Assembly (NCBI RefSeq): GCF_039812505.1
Contig: NZ_JBDIAQ010000041.1
Span: 1 to 25,665 of the forward strand
DNA length: 25,665 bases
Direction of reading: 5' to 3'
DNA from: Intrasporangium_A sp039812505
GTDB lineage: Bacteria > Actinomycetota > Actinomycetes > Actinomycetales > Dermatophilaceae
Shown in pieces: positions 8,029-15,323 of the stretch (position 1 is the first letter of the stretch; the number at the start of each line of letters is the position of its first letter). Under the pieces are notes generated by a model. The model saw only the letters and a program-made list of their open reading frames with translations, searched no databases and had not been told where the DNA came from. The position numbers were made by a program, and so were the translations under genes.

Positions 8029-9307
8029 AGAGGACGAAGCGGAACAGCGGGCTGTCCGGCGGCACCCGTTCCACGTGTGGTGGGGCAGCCTCCATCCGGG
8101 CGAGCAGGCCCGGCAGGGTGGCCGGCGAACCGAGCTCGATCCCGACCAGGGCCGGGCCGGTCTCGCGGTTGTTGTGCTTGACGTACTCGAAGAGCGTGAT
8201 GTCGTCGTCGGGGCCGAGCACCTCGTCGAGGAAGCGGCGCAGCGCCCCCGGCTCCTGGGGGAACTCGACGAGGAAGTAGTGCTTGCGCCCCTCGTGCACG
8301 AGAGCCCGCTCGACGACCTCGGCGTATCGGGTCACGTCGTTGTTGCCGCCGGAGACCACCGCGATGACGCTCTGGCCGGGCCGCACACCCAGGTCGGGCA
8401 GGGCCGTCGTCGCGAGCGCCCCGGCCGGCTCGGCGATGATCCCGTCGGTCTGGTAGAGCGCGAGCATCTCGACGCAGACCGCACCCTCGCTGACCGTGAC
8501 CACCTCGCACCCGCTGTCGCGCACGATCGGGAAGGTCACCTCGCCGGCTCGGGACACCGCTGCGCCGTCGACGAAGGGGTCCACCTGCGGCAGGTCCACG
8601 GGCATCCCGGCGTCGAGGGCGGCGACCATGCTCGCGGCACCGGCCGGCTCGACCCCGACGATCCGCGTGCGCGGGTGTCGCTCGGCGAGCCAGGTGATCG
8701 TGCCGGCCAGCAGGCCGCCGCCACCGACCGGGACGACCACGACGTCGGGCGGCGCGCCGAGCTGCCCGACCGCCTCGCGGATGACCGTGCCCTGGCCGGC
8801 GACCGTACGTGGCTCGTCGAAGGCGTGCACCAGCGTCGCGCCGGTCCGCTCGGCGTCCGCGTATGCCGCCGCCGCCGCGCCGTCGTAGATGTCGCCTGCC
8901 AGGACGACCTCGACCCACTCGCCGCCGAGGTCACGCACCCGCTCCCGCTTCTGGCGCGGGGTGGTGCGCGGCAGGTAGACGCGGGCCCGGACGCCGAGGG
9001 TCGCGCAGGCGTGAGCCACCCCCTGCGCGTGGTTGCCGGCGCTGGCGCAGACGACGCCGCTCGCACGTTGCTCCGGGCTGAGGGCGGCGATGAAGTTCGA
9101 AGCCCCCCGGACCTTGTAGGAGCGCACCGTCTGGGCGTCCTCGCGCTTCAGGTGGACCTCGGCGCCGAGCAGGTCGGACAGCCGCCGGTTGCGCCGCAGC
9201 GGGGTGACGTGGGCCGTCGCGCCGAGCCGGCCGGCAGCGGCATCGACATCGGCGGCGCTGGGTCGCGGGCCCGGCACCGGTGCGCCGGTCAACCGGTCGG
9301 CCGGCAC
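8027..9307 (-). CDS. ilvA: Threonine ammonia-lyase (threonine dehydratase), short form
   Basis: A 426-residue PLP enzyme that deaminates L-threonine to 2-oxobutanoate and ammonia, feeding isoleucine synthesis or propionyl-CoA formation. RSYKVRGA carries the PLP lysine (Lys65), SAGNHAQGVA (89-98) follows, GGGGLLAG (195-202) binds the PLP phosphate, and SGGNND lies near the end of the catalytic domain. From about residue 333 there is one ACT-like regulatory segment (HYFLVEFPQEPGALRRFLDEV). The length and single ACT-like unit match the short type rather than the two-ACT E. coli IlvA. The start is GTG 9307, which lies inside the upstream thioesterase gene (19-bp overlap), so translation is probably coupled. 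A serine-active catabolic role cannot be excluded. Confidence 0.93.
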   Translation of the reverse strand: MPADRLTGAPVPGPRPSAADVDAAAGRLGATAHVTPLRRNRRLSDLLGAEVHLKREDAQTVRSYKVRGASNFIAALSPEQRASGVVCASAGNHAQGVAHACATLGVRARVYLPRTTPRQKRERVRDLGGEWVEVVLAGDIYDGAAAAAYADAERTGATLVHAFDEPRTVAGQGTVIREAVGQLGAPPDVVVVPVGGGGLLAGTITWLAERHPRTRIVGVEPAGAASMVAALDAGMPVDLPQVDPFVDGAAVSRAGEVTFPIVRDSGCEVVTVSEGAVCVEMLALYQTDGIIAEPAGALATTALPDLGVRPGQSVIAVVSGGNNDVTRYAEVVERALVHEGRKHYFLVEFPQEPGALRRFLDEVLGPDDDITLFEYVKHNNRETGPALVGIELGSPATLPGLLARMEAAPPHVERVPPDSPLFRFVL

Positions 9308-9663
9308 TTGCTCATGAACCGGTCCCGGTCGACGAGCGCGCGGTGCACCTCGCCGCTCGCGACCGTCTCACCGTTGGTGCCGGTCACGGTGACGAAGCAC
9401 ACGAGTCGGCGTCCGTCGCTGATCGGCTGGGCGCACGAGACCGAGACCTCCGCCCCGACGGGACTCGCCTTGACGTGCTCGAGCTTGACGAACGTGCCGA
9501 CCGTCGTGTGGTCGGCGTCGGCGTGCGGTCGGCTCAGCTCGAAGGCGGCCGACTCGCACCAGGTGATGAGGCGAGGGGTCGCGAGCACCTCGAGGTCGCC
9601 GGTGCCGAGGGTGACGGCGGTGTCGGCGGGTGTCACCGTGTGCTGGAACGTGCGCATGGGCAT
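9289..9663 (-). CDS. Fluoroacetyl-CoA thioesterase (FlK)-like hotdog-fold protein
   Basis: A 124-residue single hotdog-domain protein of the FlK-like thioesterase group. Thr29 (VLATP), Glu37 (TWCESAA) and His63 (KLEHVKA) show 8- and 26-residue spacings, the same as the Thr42-Glu50-His76 catalytic set known from Streptomyces cattleya FlK. It is therefore likely an active acyl-CoA thioesterase. Fluoroacetyl-CoA specificity is not implied, since most relatives act on ordinary or unknown thioesters. The start is ATG 9663 (MPMRTF); ATG 9657 is an equally possible second choice and neither has a strong ribosome binding site. The gene overlaps ilvA by 19 bp, suggesting a short-chain acyl-CoA or threonine-degradation link (inference). 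Confidence 0.85.
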   Translation of the reverse strand: MPMRTFQHTVTPADTAVTLGTGDLEVLATPRLITWCESAAFELSRPHADADHTTVGTFVKLEHVKASPVGAEVSVSCAQPISDGRRLVCFVTVTGTNGETVASGEVHRALVDRDRFMSKCRPTG

Positions 9664-9781
9664 GCGACCGAGTGTGGCAGACCGGCCCGGACCGCACCCC
9701 ACGCCGTGCCGGGGCCGGGCGAGACGGAGGCGGCAGGCGTGTTGGCCGATGCCGTGGGGTGTGGCCTGACAGGCTGGACCC

Positions 9782-10429
9782 GTGTCCACGCATGTCTGGC
9801 TGCTCGCGGTGGCCCTCGGCATCACGGCGCTGCTCACCTGGGGCGCGGTGCTGCGCGACGAGCACGTCGTCGAGCGGATCACCAAGCCCACCTTCATGGT
9901 GCTGCTGGGCGGCCTGGCGTGGGCCCTCTACACCGACCAGCCGCCGGCCGACGCGCCGCGCATCGCGCCGCTGCTGGCCGGGCTCGGCCTCTCGCTCGTC
10001 GGTGACGTGCTGCTGCTGACCGCCACTGAACTACGCTTCCGATACGGCCTGCTCGTCTTCCTCGCGGCGCACGTCGCGTACGTGTGGGCCCTGCTGACCG
10101 TGCCGGGGCGCGGCGGCCTCCCGTGGCCGGTGCTGCCCGCCCTGCTGGTCGTGTCCTACCTGTACGGGCGGTTCGGCCGGCACGTCGTGCGTCACGCGGG
10201 CCCGGACCGGTTCGCCGTGTTCGCCTACGTGCTTGCCCTGGTGGCGCTGGTCCTGGTCGCGGCCGTCAGGGGAGACTGGGTCGTCATCGCGGGGTGCCTG
10301 CTCTTCCTCGTCTCGGACACGATCCTCGGGCACGACCGGTTCGTGCACGAGCGCCGCTGGGCACCGCTGGCCGTGATGGTCACCTACCAGGGCGCCCAGA
10401 CGCTCATCGTCGTCGGCCTGCTCCGGTGA
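9782..10429 (+). CDS. YhhN family membrane protein (lysoplasmalogenase-like)
   Basis: A 215-residue protein with about eight membrane helices, belonging to the YhhN/TMEM86 family. Animal and some bacterial members hydrolyse the vinyl-ether bond of lysoplasmalogens. The family acidic motifs are present: LVGDVLLL in an inner helix and LVSDTILGHDRF near the end, with GLLVFLAAHVAYVW between them. The start is GTG 9782. No ribosome binding site is obvious, and the 118-bp gap to the divergent thioesterase gene must hold both promoters, though no convincing boxes were found. Actinobacteria are not generally rich in plasmalogens, so the substrate is uncertain. Confidence 0.88.
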   Translation: MSTHVWLLAVALGITALLTWGAVLRDEHVVERITKPTFMVLLGGLAWALYTDQPPADAPRIAPLLAGLGLSLVGDVLLLTATELRFRYGLLVFLAAHVAYVWALLTVPGRGGLPWPVLPALLVVSYLYGRFGRHVVRHAGPDRFAVFAYVLALVALVLVAAVRGDWVVIAGCLLFLVSDTILGHDRFVHERRWAPLAVMVTYQGAQTLIVVGLLR

Positions 10430-10571
10430 CAGCCACGAGAACCGACACTGGTTGCAGTTGTCGTGGCCGTGGGGGGTGGTGGGCCACGAGAACCGACACC
10501 GGTTGCAGTTGTCGTGGCCGCGGGGGTGGGTGTGGCCGTGGACGGCGCGAAGCGGGTGGGTCCGGCTGCGC
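10430..10571. other. Non-coding stretch with paired REP-like palindromes
   Basis: This is the upstream part of the 327-bp gap between the YhhN gene and leuS. It contains no gene. It is filled by two palindromic repeat units and G-rich linkers (TGGGGGGTGGTGG and similar), followed by the leuS leader promoter. Confidence 0.7.
10432..10520. repeat. Tandem pair of 38-bp palindromic repeats
   Basis: Two copies (10432-10469 and 10483-10520) differ at a single base (T 10449 versus C 10500). Each folds with an outer stem GCCACGA/TCGTGGC and an inner AACCG/(T or C)GGTT stem. The one difference swaps a G-C pair for a possible G-U pair, so the inner stem survives in RNA. The copies are separated by 13 bases of G-rich linker. 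They resemble REP-type extragenic repeats or a tandem transcription end for the YhhN gene. No T-tract follows. Confidence 0.75.
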
Positions 10572-10577
10572 TAACCT
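10572..10577 (+). promoter_or_regulatory. -10 box of the leuS leader
   Basis: TAACCT fits the actinobacterial TANNNT -10 consensus and ends exactly 7 bases before the leader peptide ATG (10585). This predicts that transcription begins at or next to the ATG, so the leader peptide would be translated from a leaderless mRNA. No -35 consensus is visible at the usual distance. Confidence 0.6.
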
Positions 10578-10584
10578 TGGGCGC

Positions 10585-10623
10585 ATGGCCGGCCTGCTGC
10601 TGCTCCTTCTGCGGCCGCGTTGA
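10585..10623 (+). CDS. leuS leader peptide with six consecutive leucine codons
   Basis: A 12-residue open frame, MAGLLLLLLRPR, with Leu codons CTG CTG CTG CTC CTT CTG at 10594-10611 and a TGA stop at 10621. A run of the cognate amino acid directly ahead of its aminoacyl-tRNA synthetase gene, followed by a long hairpin and an intrinsic terminator, is the classical layout of ribosome-mediated transcription attenuation. When charged leucyl-tRNA is scarce, the ribosome stalls on the Leu run, changes RNA folding and lets polymerase pass into leuS. The peptide is likely only a sensor. The ATG is preceded by a TANNNT box at leaderless distance rather than a ribosome binding site. Confidence 0.85.
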   Translation: MAGLLLLLLRPR

Positions 10624-10655
10624 CGAAAGTCGGGGCGTCCCGACATCAACGCGGC
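10614..10655 (+). promoter_or_regulatory. leuS attenuator hairpin overlapping the leader peptide stop codon
   Basis: GCCGCGTTGA (10614-10623) pairs perfectly over 10 bp with TCAACGCGGC (10646-10655). An inner stem GTCGGG (10629-10634) / CCCGAC (10639-10644) closes a GCGT loop. The 5' arm contains the end and stop of the leader peptide, so a ribosome stalled on the Leu codons would cover it and open the outer stem. That is how a leucine signal could be read. I could not find a clear competing antiterminator pairing with the adjacent terminator. Confidence 0.8.
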
Positions 10656-10657
10656 TT

Positions 10658-10684
10658 CCCCTCCCGTGCGAGGGGTTTTCTTTT
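10658..10684 (+). terminator. Intrinsic terminator (attenuator) in the leuS leader
   Basis: CCCCTC (10658-10663) and GAGGGG (10670-10675) pair around a 6-base loop and are followed directly by TTTTCTTTT (10676-10684). A U-tract of this quality is unusual in such high-GC DNA and is the only good one in the window. It lies 72 bases before the leuS ATG. A further 7-bp hairpin, CACGGGG/CCCCGTG (10692-10710), follows between it and leuS. Confidence 0.88.
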
Positions 10685-10756
10685 GCCCACCCACGGGGCT
10701 CGACCCCGTGCACCCCGACAGCCCACGTGGCGCGGTGACGAGACACGAGAGACGAC

Positions 10757-13732
10757 ATGAACGAGCAGACGAGCCAGGCCACGACCACCGAGACGCCCTT
10801 CCGCTACACCGCGCAGCTAGCACAGCGGATCGAGCTCGCGTGGCAGGACCGGTGGGAGGAGGAGGGCACCTTCGACGCGCCCAACCCGGCCGGGCCGTGG
10901 GCCGAGCCCGACAAGGTGGCCGCCCGCGGGGAGAAGCTCTGCGTGCTCGACATGTTCCCCTACCCGTCCGGCGCCGGCCTGCACGTCGGGCACCCCCTCG
11001 GCTACATCGCCACCGACGTCTACAGCCGCTTCCACCGGATGCTCGGCCGCAACGTGCTGCATGCGCTGGGCTACGACGCGTTCGGCCTGCCCGCGGAGCA
11101 GTACGCCGTCCAGACCGGCCAGCATCCCCGCAAGACCACCGAGGAGAACATGGCCACGATGCGGCGCCAGCTGCGCCGCCTCGGCCTCGGCTTCGACAAC
11201 CGGCGCACCTTCGCCACGATCGACCCGGACTACTACCGCTGGACGCAGTGGATCTTCCTGCAGATCTTCAATGCCTGGTATGACGCCGACGCGGTCCGCG
11301 CGGACGGCGGGCGGGGGCGGGCCCGCCCGATCGCCGACCTGGTGGCGCAGTTCGCCTCGGGCGAGCGGCCCCTGCCCGGTGGCGACAAGCGCGCCTGGGC
11401 CGACCTCTCCGACGCGGAGCAGGCCAGGGTGCTCGTCGGCTACCGGCTCGCCTACACCTCGGAAGCGCCGGTCAACTGGTGCCCGGGCCTCGGGACCGTC
11501 CTGTCCAACGAGGAGGTCACCAACGAAGGCCGTTCCGAGCGCGGCAACTTCCCGGTCTTCCGCCGCAACCTGTCGCAGTGGATGATGCGGATCACCGCGT
11601 ACGCCGACCGGCTCGCCGACGACCTCGACCGGGTCGACTGGCCCGAGAAGGTCAAGCTCATGCAGCGCAACTGGATCGGCCGCTCGGCCGGTGCCCGGGT
11701 GACCTTCCCGGTGCGGGTCGCCTCGGGTCCCCGGGCCGGCACCACGACCGGCATCGAGGTCTTCACGACGCGGCCCGACACGCTCTTCGGCGCGACCTTC
11801 ATGGTGCTCGCCCCGGAGCACCCCCTGATCGACTCACTCGTCCCCGAGGAGGGCTGGCCCGACGGCACGCACGAGGACTGGAAGGGGGCCGATGCGGAGG
11901 CGAGCGGCACGCCGAGGGCGGCGACAGCGGCATACCGACTGGCGGCCTCGCGCAAGTCCGAGGTCGAGCGGCAGAGCGAGGGCAAGGACAAGAGCGGCGT
12001 CTTCACCGGCAGCTTCGCGACGAACCCCGTGACGGGGCAACCGATCCCGGTCTTCGTGGCCGACTACGTCCTGATGGGCTACGGCACCGGCGCGATCATG
12101 GCGGTGCCGGGCCACGACGACCGCGACTTCGAGTACGCGAGCCGGTTCTCCATCCCGATCGTGCGGGTCGTCGCCCCCTCGGCGGACGAGGCTGACGCGC
12201 CGTTGGTCGAGGCCTTCGCCGGTGACGGGTTCGTGGTCAACTCGTCGTCCGAGGTCGCCGACCTCGACGGCCTGCCGGTCGAGGACGCCAAGGCGCGGAT
12301 CATCGCCGCGCTGGAGCAGCGGGGGATCGGCGTCGGCACGGTCAACTACCGCATCCGAGACTGGCTCTTCTCCCGGCAGCGCTACTGGGGAGAGCCGTTC
12401 CCCGTCGTCTACGACGAGGAGGGAGTCGTGCACGCGCTCCCGGAGGAGCAGCTGCCGCTGACCCTGCCCGACGTGCCGGACTACTCGCCCAAGACGTTCG
12501 CCCCGGACGACGCGGCCAGCCTGCCGGAGCCGCCGCTGTCGCGGGTGCCGGAGTGGGTAGAGATCGAGCTCGACCTCGGCGACGGCAGGGGCGTGCGCCG
12601 CTGCCGCCGCGAGACGAACACGATGCCCAACTGGGCCGGCTCGTGCTGGTACTACCTGCGCTACCTCGACCCGGCCAACTCCGAGGCGCTCGTCGACCCC
12701 GCCAACGAGCGGTACTGGGTGGGCAAGCAGGCGACCCCGGTCGCGGGGGCCCCGGAGGGCACGAAGGACCCCGGTGGCGTCGACCTCTACGTCGGCGGCG
12801 TCGAGCACGCGGTGCTGCACCTGCTATACGCCCGGTTCTGGCACAAGGTGCTGTATGACCTGGGCCACCTGAGCAGCGAGGAGCCGTTCCGCACCTACTT
12901 CTCGCAGGGCTACATCCAGGCCCATGCATACACCGACTCGCGGGGGCAGTACGTCCCGGCCGCGGAGGTGCAGGAGCATCCGGGCGGCCCGGGGCAGGAG
13001 CCGACCTTCACCTGGCGCGGCGCGCCGGTCAATCGGGAGTACGGCAAGATCGGCAAGTCGCTGAAGAACTCCGTCAGCCCCGACGAGATGTACGACGCGT
13101 ACGGCGCCGACACCTTCCGGGTCTACGAGATGTCGATGGGCCCGCTGGAGCTGTCCAAGCCTTGGGAGACCCGGGCCGTCGTCGGGGCGCAGCGGTTCCT
13201 GCAGCGCCTGTGGCGCAACGTGGTCGACGAGGAGACGGATGCGGTCGTGGTCGGTGACGTCCCGCCCGACCAGGCCCTGACGACCCAGCTGCACCGGACC
13301 ATCCAGGGCGTGCGCGAGGACTTCGAGGGGCTGCGGTTCAACACCGCGATCGCCAAGCTCATCGAGCTGAACAACGCGGTGACCAAGCTCGACGTCGCCC
13401 CTCGCGAGGTGGTCGAGGCCATCGTGCTGATGGTCGCCCCGGTGGCGCCGCACATCGCCGAGGAGCTCTGGGCGCGGCTCGGGCATCCGGGCGGCATCGC
13501 CCACGCGGCCTTCCCGGTGGCCGACCCGAGCCGGATCATCGAGGAGCACGTCACCTGCGTCATCCAGATCAGGGGCAAGCTGCGCGACCGCGTCGAGGTG
13601 CCGCCCGACATCTCCGAGACCGAGCTGCAGGGGCTGGTGCTGGCTCGCGACAAGGTCCGGGCGGCCACCCCGGACGGCGTGCGCACCGTGATCGTGCGCG
13701 CGCCCAGGCTCGTCAACGTCGTGCCCATGTGA
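10757..13732 (+). CDS. leuS: Leucine--tRNA ligase
   Basis: A 991-residue class I aminoacyl-tRNA synthetase that charges tRNA-Leu in the cytoplasm. The HIGH-type motif is HVGHPLGY (residues 76-83) after MFPYPSGAGL. The editing (CP1) domain carries TTRPDTLFGATFMVLAPEH and YGTGAIMAVPGHDDRDFEYA. NTMPNWAGSCWYYLRY belongs to the second half of the catalytic core. The KMSKS loop reads KIGKSLKNSVSPDEM (from Lys764), close to the actinobacterial form. The C-terminal anticodon-binding and tRNA-contact domains are complete, ending VNVVPM. The length suits actinobacterial LeuS. ATG 10757 has a modest CGAGAG 6-11 bases upstream. Expression is predicted to be controlled by the leader attenuator at 10572-10684. 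Confidence 0.97.
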   Translation: MNEQTSQATTTETPFRYTAQLAQRIELAWQDRWEEEGTFDAPNPAGPWAEPDKVAARGEKLCVLDMFPYPSGAGLHVGHPLGYIATDVYSRFHRMLGRNVLHALGYDAFGLPAEQYAVQTGQHPRKTTEENMATMRRQLRRLGLGFDNRRTFATIDPDYYRWTQWIFLQIFNAWYDADAVRADGGRGRARPIADLVAQFASGERPLPGGDKRAWADLSDAEQARVLVGYRLAYTSEAPVNWCPGLGTVLSNEEVTNEGRSERGNFPVFRRNLSQWMMRITAYADRLADDLDRVDWPEKVKLMQRNWIGRSAGARVTFPVRVASGPRAGTTTGIEVFTTRPDTLFGATFMVLAPEHPLIDSLVPEEGWPDGTHEDWKGADAEASGTPRAATAAYRLAASRKSEVERQSEGKDKSGVFTGSFATNPVTGQPIPVFVADYVLMGYGTGAIMAVPGHDDRDFEYASRFSIPIVRVVAPSADEADAPLVEAFAGDGFVVNSSSEVADLDGLPVEDAKARIIAALEQRGIGVGTVNYRIRDWLFSRQRYWGEPFPVVYDEEGVVHALPEEQLPLTLPDVPDYSPKTFAPDDAASLPEPPLSRVPEWVEIELDLGDGRGVRRCRRETNTMPNWAGSCWYYLRYLDPANSEALVDPANERYWVGKQATPVAGAPEGTKDPGGVDLYVGGVEHAVLHLLYARFWHKVLYDLGHLSSEEPFRTYFSQGYIQAHAYTDSRGQYVPAAEVQEHPGGPGQEPTFTWRGAPVNREYGKIGKSLKNSVSPDEMYDAYGADTFRVYEMSMGPLELSKPWETRAVVGAQRFLQRLWRNVVDEETDAVVVGDVPPDQALTTQLHRTIQGVREDFEGLRFNTAIAKLIELNNAVTKLDVAPREVVEAIVLMVAPVAPHIAEELWARLGHPGGIAHAAFPVADPSRIIEEHVTCVIQIRGKLRDRVEVPPDISETELQGLVLARDKVRAATPDGVRTVIVRAPRLVNVVPM

Positions 13733-13747
13733 CGCCGGCTAATGCCG

Positions 13748-13797
13748 CGGTTCGATGTAATGCCGCGGCGCAGGGGCTGCGGCAATACATCGAACCG
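13748..13797. terminator. Large 19-bp hairpin between leuS and the degV-family gene
   Basis: The left arm (13748-13766, begins CGGTTCGATGTA) and right arm (13779-13797, ends TACATCGAACCG) pair over 19 positions with one A-A mismatch (13760/13785) around a 12-base loop. TAATGCCGCGG occurs twice within the left part (13740 and 13758). No T-tract follows. It may end leuS transcription in a factor-assisted way, or be a protein-binding dyad, since it lies only 18 bp before the next start codon. Its arms share TCGATGTA with the CHAT promoter repeats. Confidence 0.55.
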
Positions 13798-13815
13798 GGT
13801 GGGTGAGGAGCGGGC

Positions 13816-14721
13816 GTGGACGTTCGGATCGTCACGGACTCGACGGCATACCTGCCCCCCGACCTGGCGCGCGAGCACGCGGTCACCGTCGTGCCGCTGC
13901 ACGTCGTCGTCGGGGGGCAGGAGCACGTCGAGGGGGTCGGGATCACCGCGCAGGAGGTCGCCAAGGCGCTGCGCGAGCACACCGTCGTCACGACGTCGCG
14001 GCCCGCCCCGGAGGTCTTCCTCGACACCTACCGGCGTCTGGCCGACGAGGGCGCCACCAGCATCGTCTCGGTGCACCTGTCGGGGCAGATGTCCGGCACC
14101 GTGGAGTCCGCGCGGCTGGCGGCCGCCGACGCGCCGGTGCCCGTCGAGGTCCTCGACTCCGGCACCATCGGGATGGCGATGGGGTATGCCGCTCTCGCCG
14201 GTGCGCGGGCCGCTGCCGCGGGCGCGGGGCCGGGTGAGGTGCGGACCGCGATCGAGGCACGGCTGGGGCCCTCGCGGATCCTGTTCTACGTCCACACGCT
14301 CGAGCACCTGCGCCGGGGCGGGCGGATCGGCGCGGCGTCGGCGCTGCTCGGGTCGGCCCTCGCGATCAAGCCGATCCTGACCGTGCGGGACGGCCGGATC
14401 GTCCCGGTCGAGAAGGTCCGGACGGCGGCGCGGGCGATCGCCCGGATCGAGGCGCTCGTGGTCGAGCAGGTCCGGGCCGGGGGGACGGCCGTGGACCTGG
14501 CCGTGCACCACCTCGATGCGGCCGAGCGGGCCGAGGAGCTGGCCGCGCACCTGCGCGAACGCGTGCCGGAGGCCAGGGAGGTGCGCGTCCTCGAGCTCGG
14601 CGCGGTGGTGGGCGCCCACGTGGGGCCGAGCACACTGGCGATCGCCGTGTCGCCGCGGCCCGCAGAGCCCGTGGGCAGCGCACAACCGGAGAGTGGGCCC
14701 GGGTCCGAGGGCGACCCGTGA
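13816..14721 (+). CDS. DegV family fatty-acid-binding protein (FakB-like)
   Basis: A 301-residue cytoplasmic protein of the DegV/FakB family. Known FakB proteins hold a fatty acid while FakA phosphorylates it to acyl-phosphate. Family features: VRIVTDSTAYLPPD at the N-terminus, TTSRPAPEVFLDTYRRL, VSVHLSGQMSGT, LDSGTIGMAMGYAAL and HTLEHLRRGGRIGAASALLGSALAIKPIL, whose RRGGRIG lies near the lipid carboxylate site. GTG 13816 has GAGGAG at 13805-13810. The last bases overlap the plsY start (GTGA at 14718), giving translational coupling with an enzyme that uses acyl-phosphate, which strongly supports the FakB role. No FakA-like kinase is in the window. The C-terminal tail (PAEPVGSAQPESGPGSEGDP) is disordered. 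Confidence 0.9.
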   Translation: MDVRIVTDSTAYLPPDLAREHAVTVVPLHVVVGGQEHVEGVGITAQEVAKALREHTVVTTSRPAPEVFLDTYRRLADEGATSIVSVHLSGQMSGTVESARLAAADAPVPVEVLDSGTIGMAMGYAALAGARAAAAGAGPGEVRTAIEARLGPSRILFYVHTLEHLRRGGRIGAASALLGSALAIKPILTVRDGRIVPVEKVRTAARAIARIEALVVEQVRAGGTAVDLAVHHLDAAERAEELAAHLRERVPEAREVRVLELGAVVGAHVGPSTLAIAVSPRPAEPVGSAQPESGPGSEGDP

Positions 14722-15323
14722 CCGGTGGCTGGACGGTCGTCCTCTGGGCCGGGGCGGTCGCCGTCGCCTTCGTCGTCGGGTCGGTGAACCCGGCGACGAT
14801 CATCGCCAGGGTCCTCGGCAAGGACGTGCGGGCCTCGGGGTCGGGAAACCCGGGCGCCACCAACGCCGGTCGGGTCCTGGGCCGCAAGTGGGGCGTCGTC
14901 GTGGGGGTGCTCGACGTCCTCAAGGGGCTGGTCCCGGTGCTCGTTGCGGGCCACCTGTGGGGCGCCCACCTTGCCTATGTCGTCGGGGTCGCCGCCGTGC
15001 TGGGACACGTGTACTCGCCGTTCCTGCACGGGCGTGGCGGCAAGGGGGTCGCGACCACGCTCGGCGCCATCCTCGGGGTGCACCCGTGGGTCGCGCTCGT
15101 GGTGCTCGTCGTCTTCGTGGTCGCGTTCGTGCTGACCAGGTGGGTGTCGGCCGGGTCGATCTGTGCTTCCGTCGGGCTGCTCGTCGCGGCCGGCGTCGTG
15201 GCCGTGGGCGGCGCCCCGGGGGACGCGTGGACGGTGGCCTGGCTCGTGGTGCTCGGGCTGCTCGTGCTGTGGCGGCACCGGAGCAACCTGGTCGGCTGGT
15301 GGCGCCAGCGACACCTGGGCTGA
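14718..15323 (+). CDS. plsY: Acyl-phosphate:glycerol-3-phosphate acyltransferase PlsY
   Basis: A 201-residue inner-membrane enzyme that transfers an acyl group from acyl-phosphate to glycerol-3-phosphate, the first step of phospholipid synthesis. Diagnostic loops are present: GSGNPGATNAGRVLGRKWG (family motif GSGNxGATNxxR), FLHGRGGKGVATTLG (glycerol-phosphate-binding loop) and LWRHRSNL near the C-terminus. Five or more membrane helices are seen. The start is GTG 14718, overlapping the stop of the FakB-like gene by 4 bases. The pair suggests direct channelling of scavenged or recycled fatty acids into phosphatidic acid. Confidence 0.94.
   Translation: MTGGWTVVLWAGAVAVAFVVGSVNPATIIARVLGKDVRASGSGNPGATNAGRVLGRKWGVVVGVLDVLKGLVPVLVAGHLWGAHLAYVVGVAAVLGHVYSPFLHGRGGKGVATTLGAILGVHPWVALVVLVVFVVAFVLTRWVSAGSICASVGLLVAAGVVAVGGAPGDAWTVAWLVVLGLLVLWRHRSNLVGWWRQRHLG

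Noticed and set aside
10432..10520. Possible CRISPR array
   Set aside because: There are only two repeat units, with a G-rich 13-bp linker instead of a unique spacer, and no cas genes nearby.
10560..10756. T-box riboswitch as the control element of leuS
   Set aside because: No T-box consensus sequence or specifier-loop architecture was seen. The Leu-codon run with a start and stop codon fits a leader peptide better.
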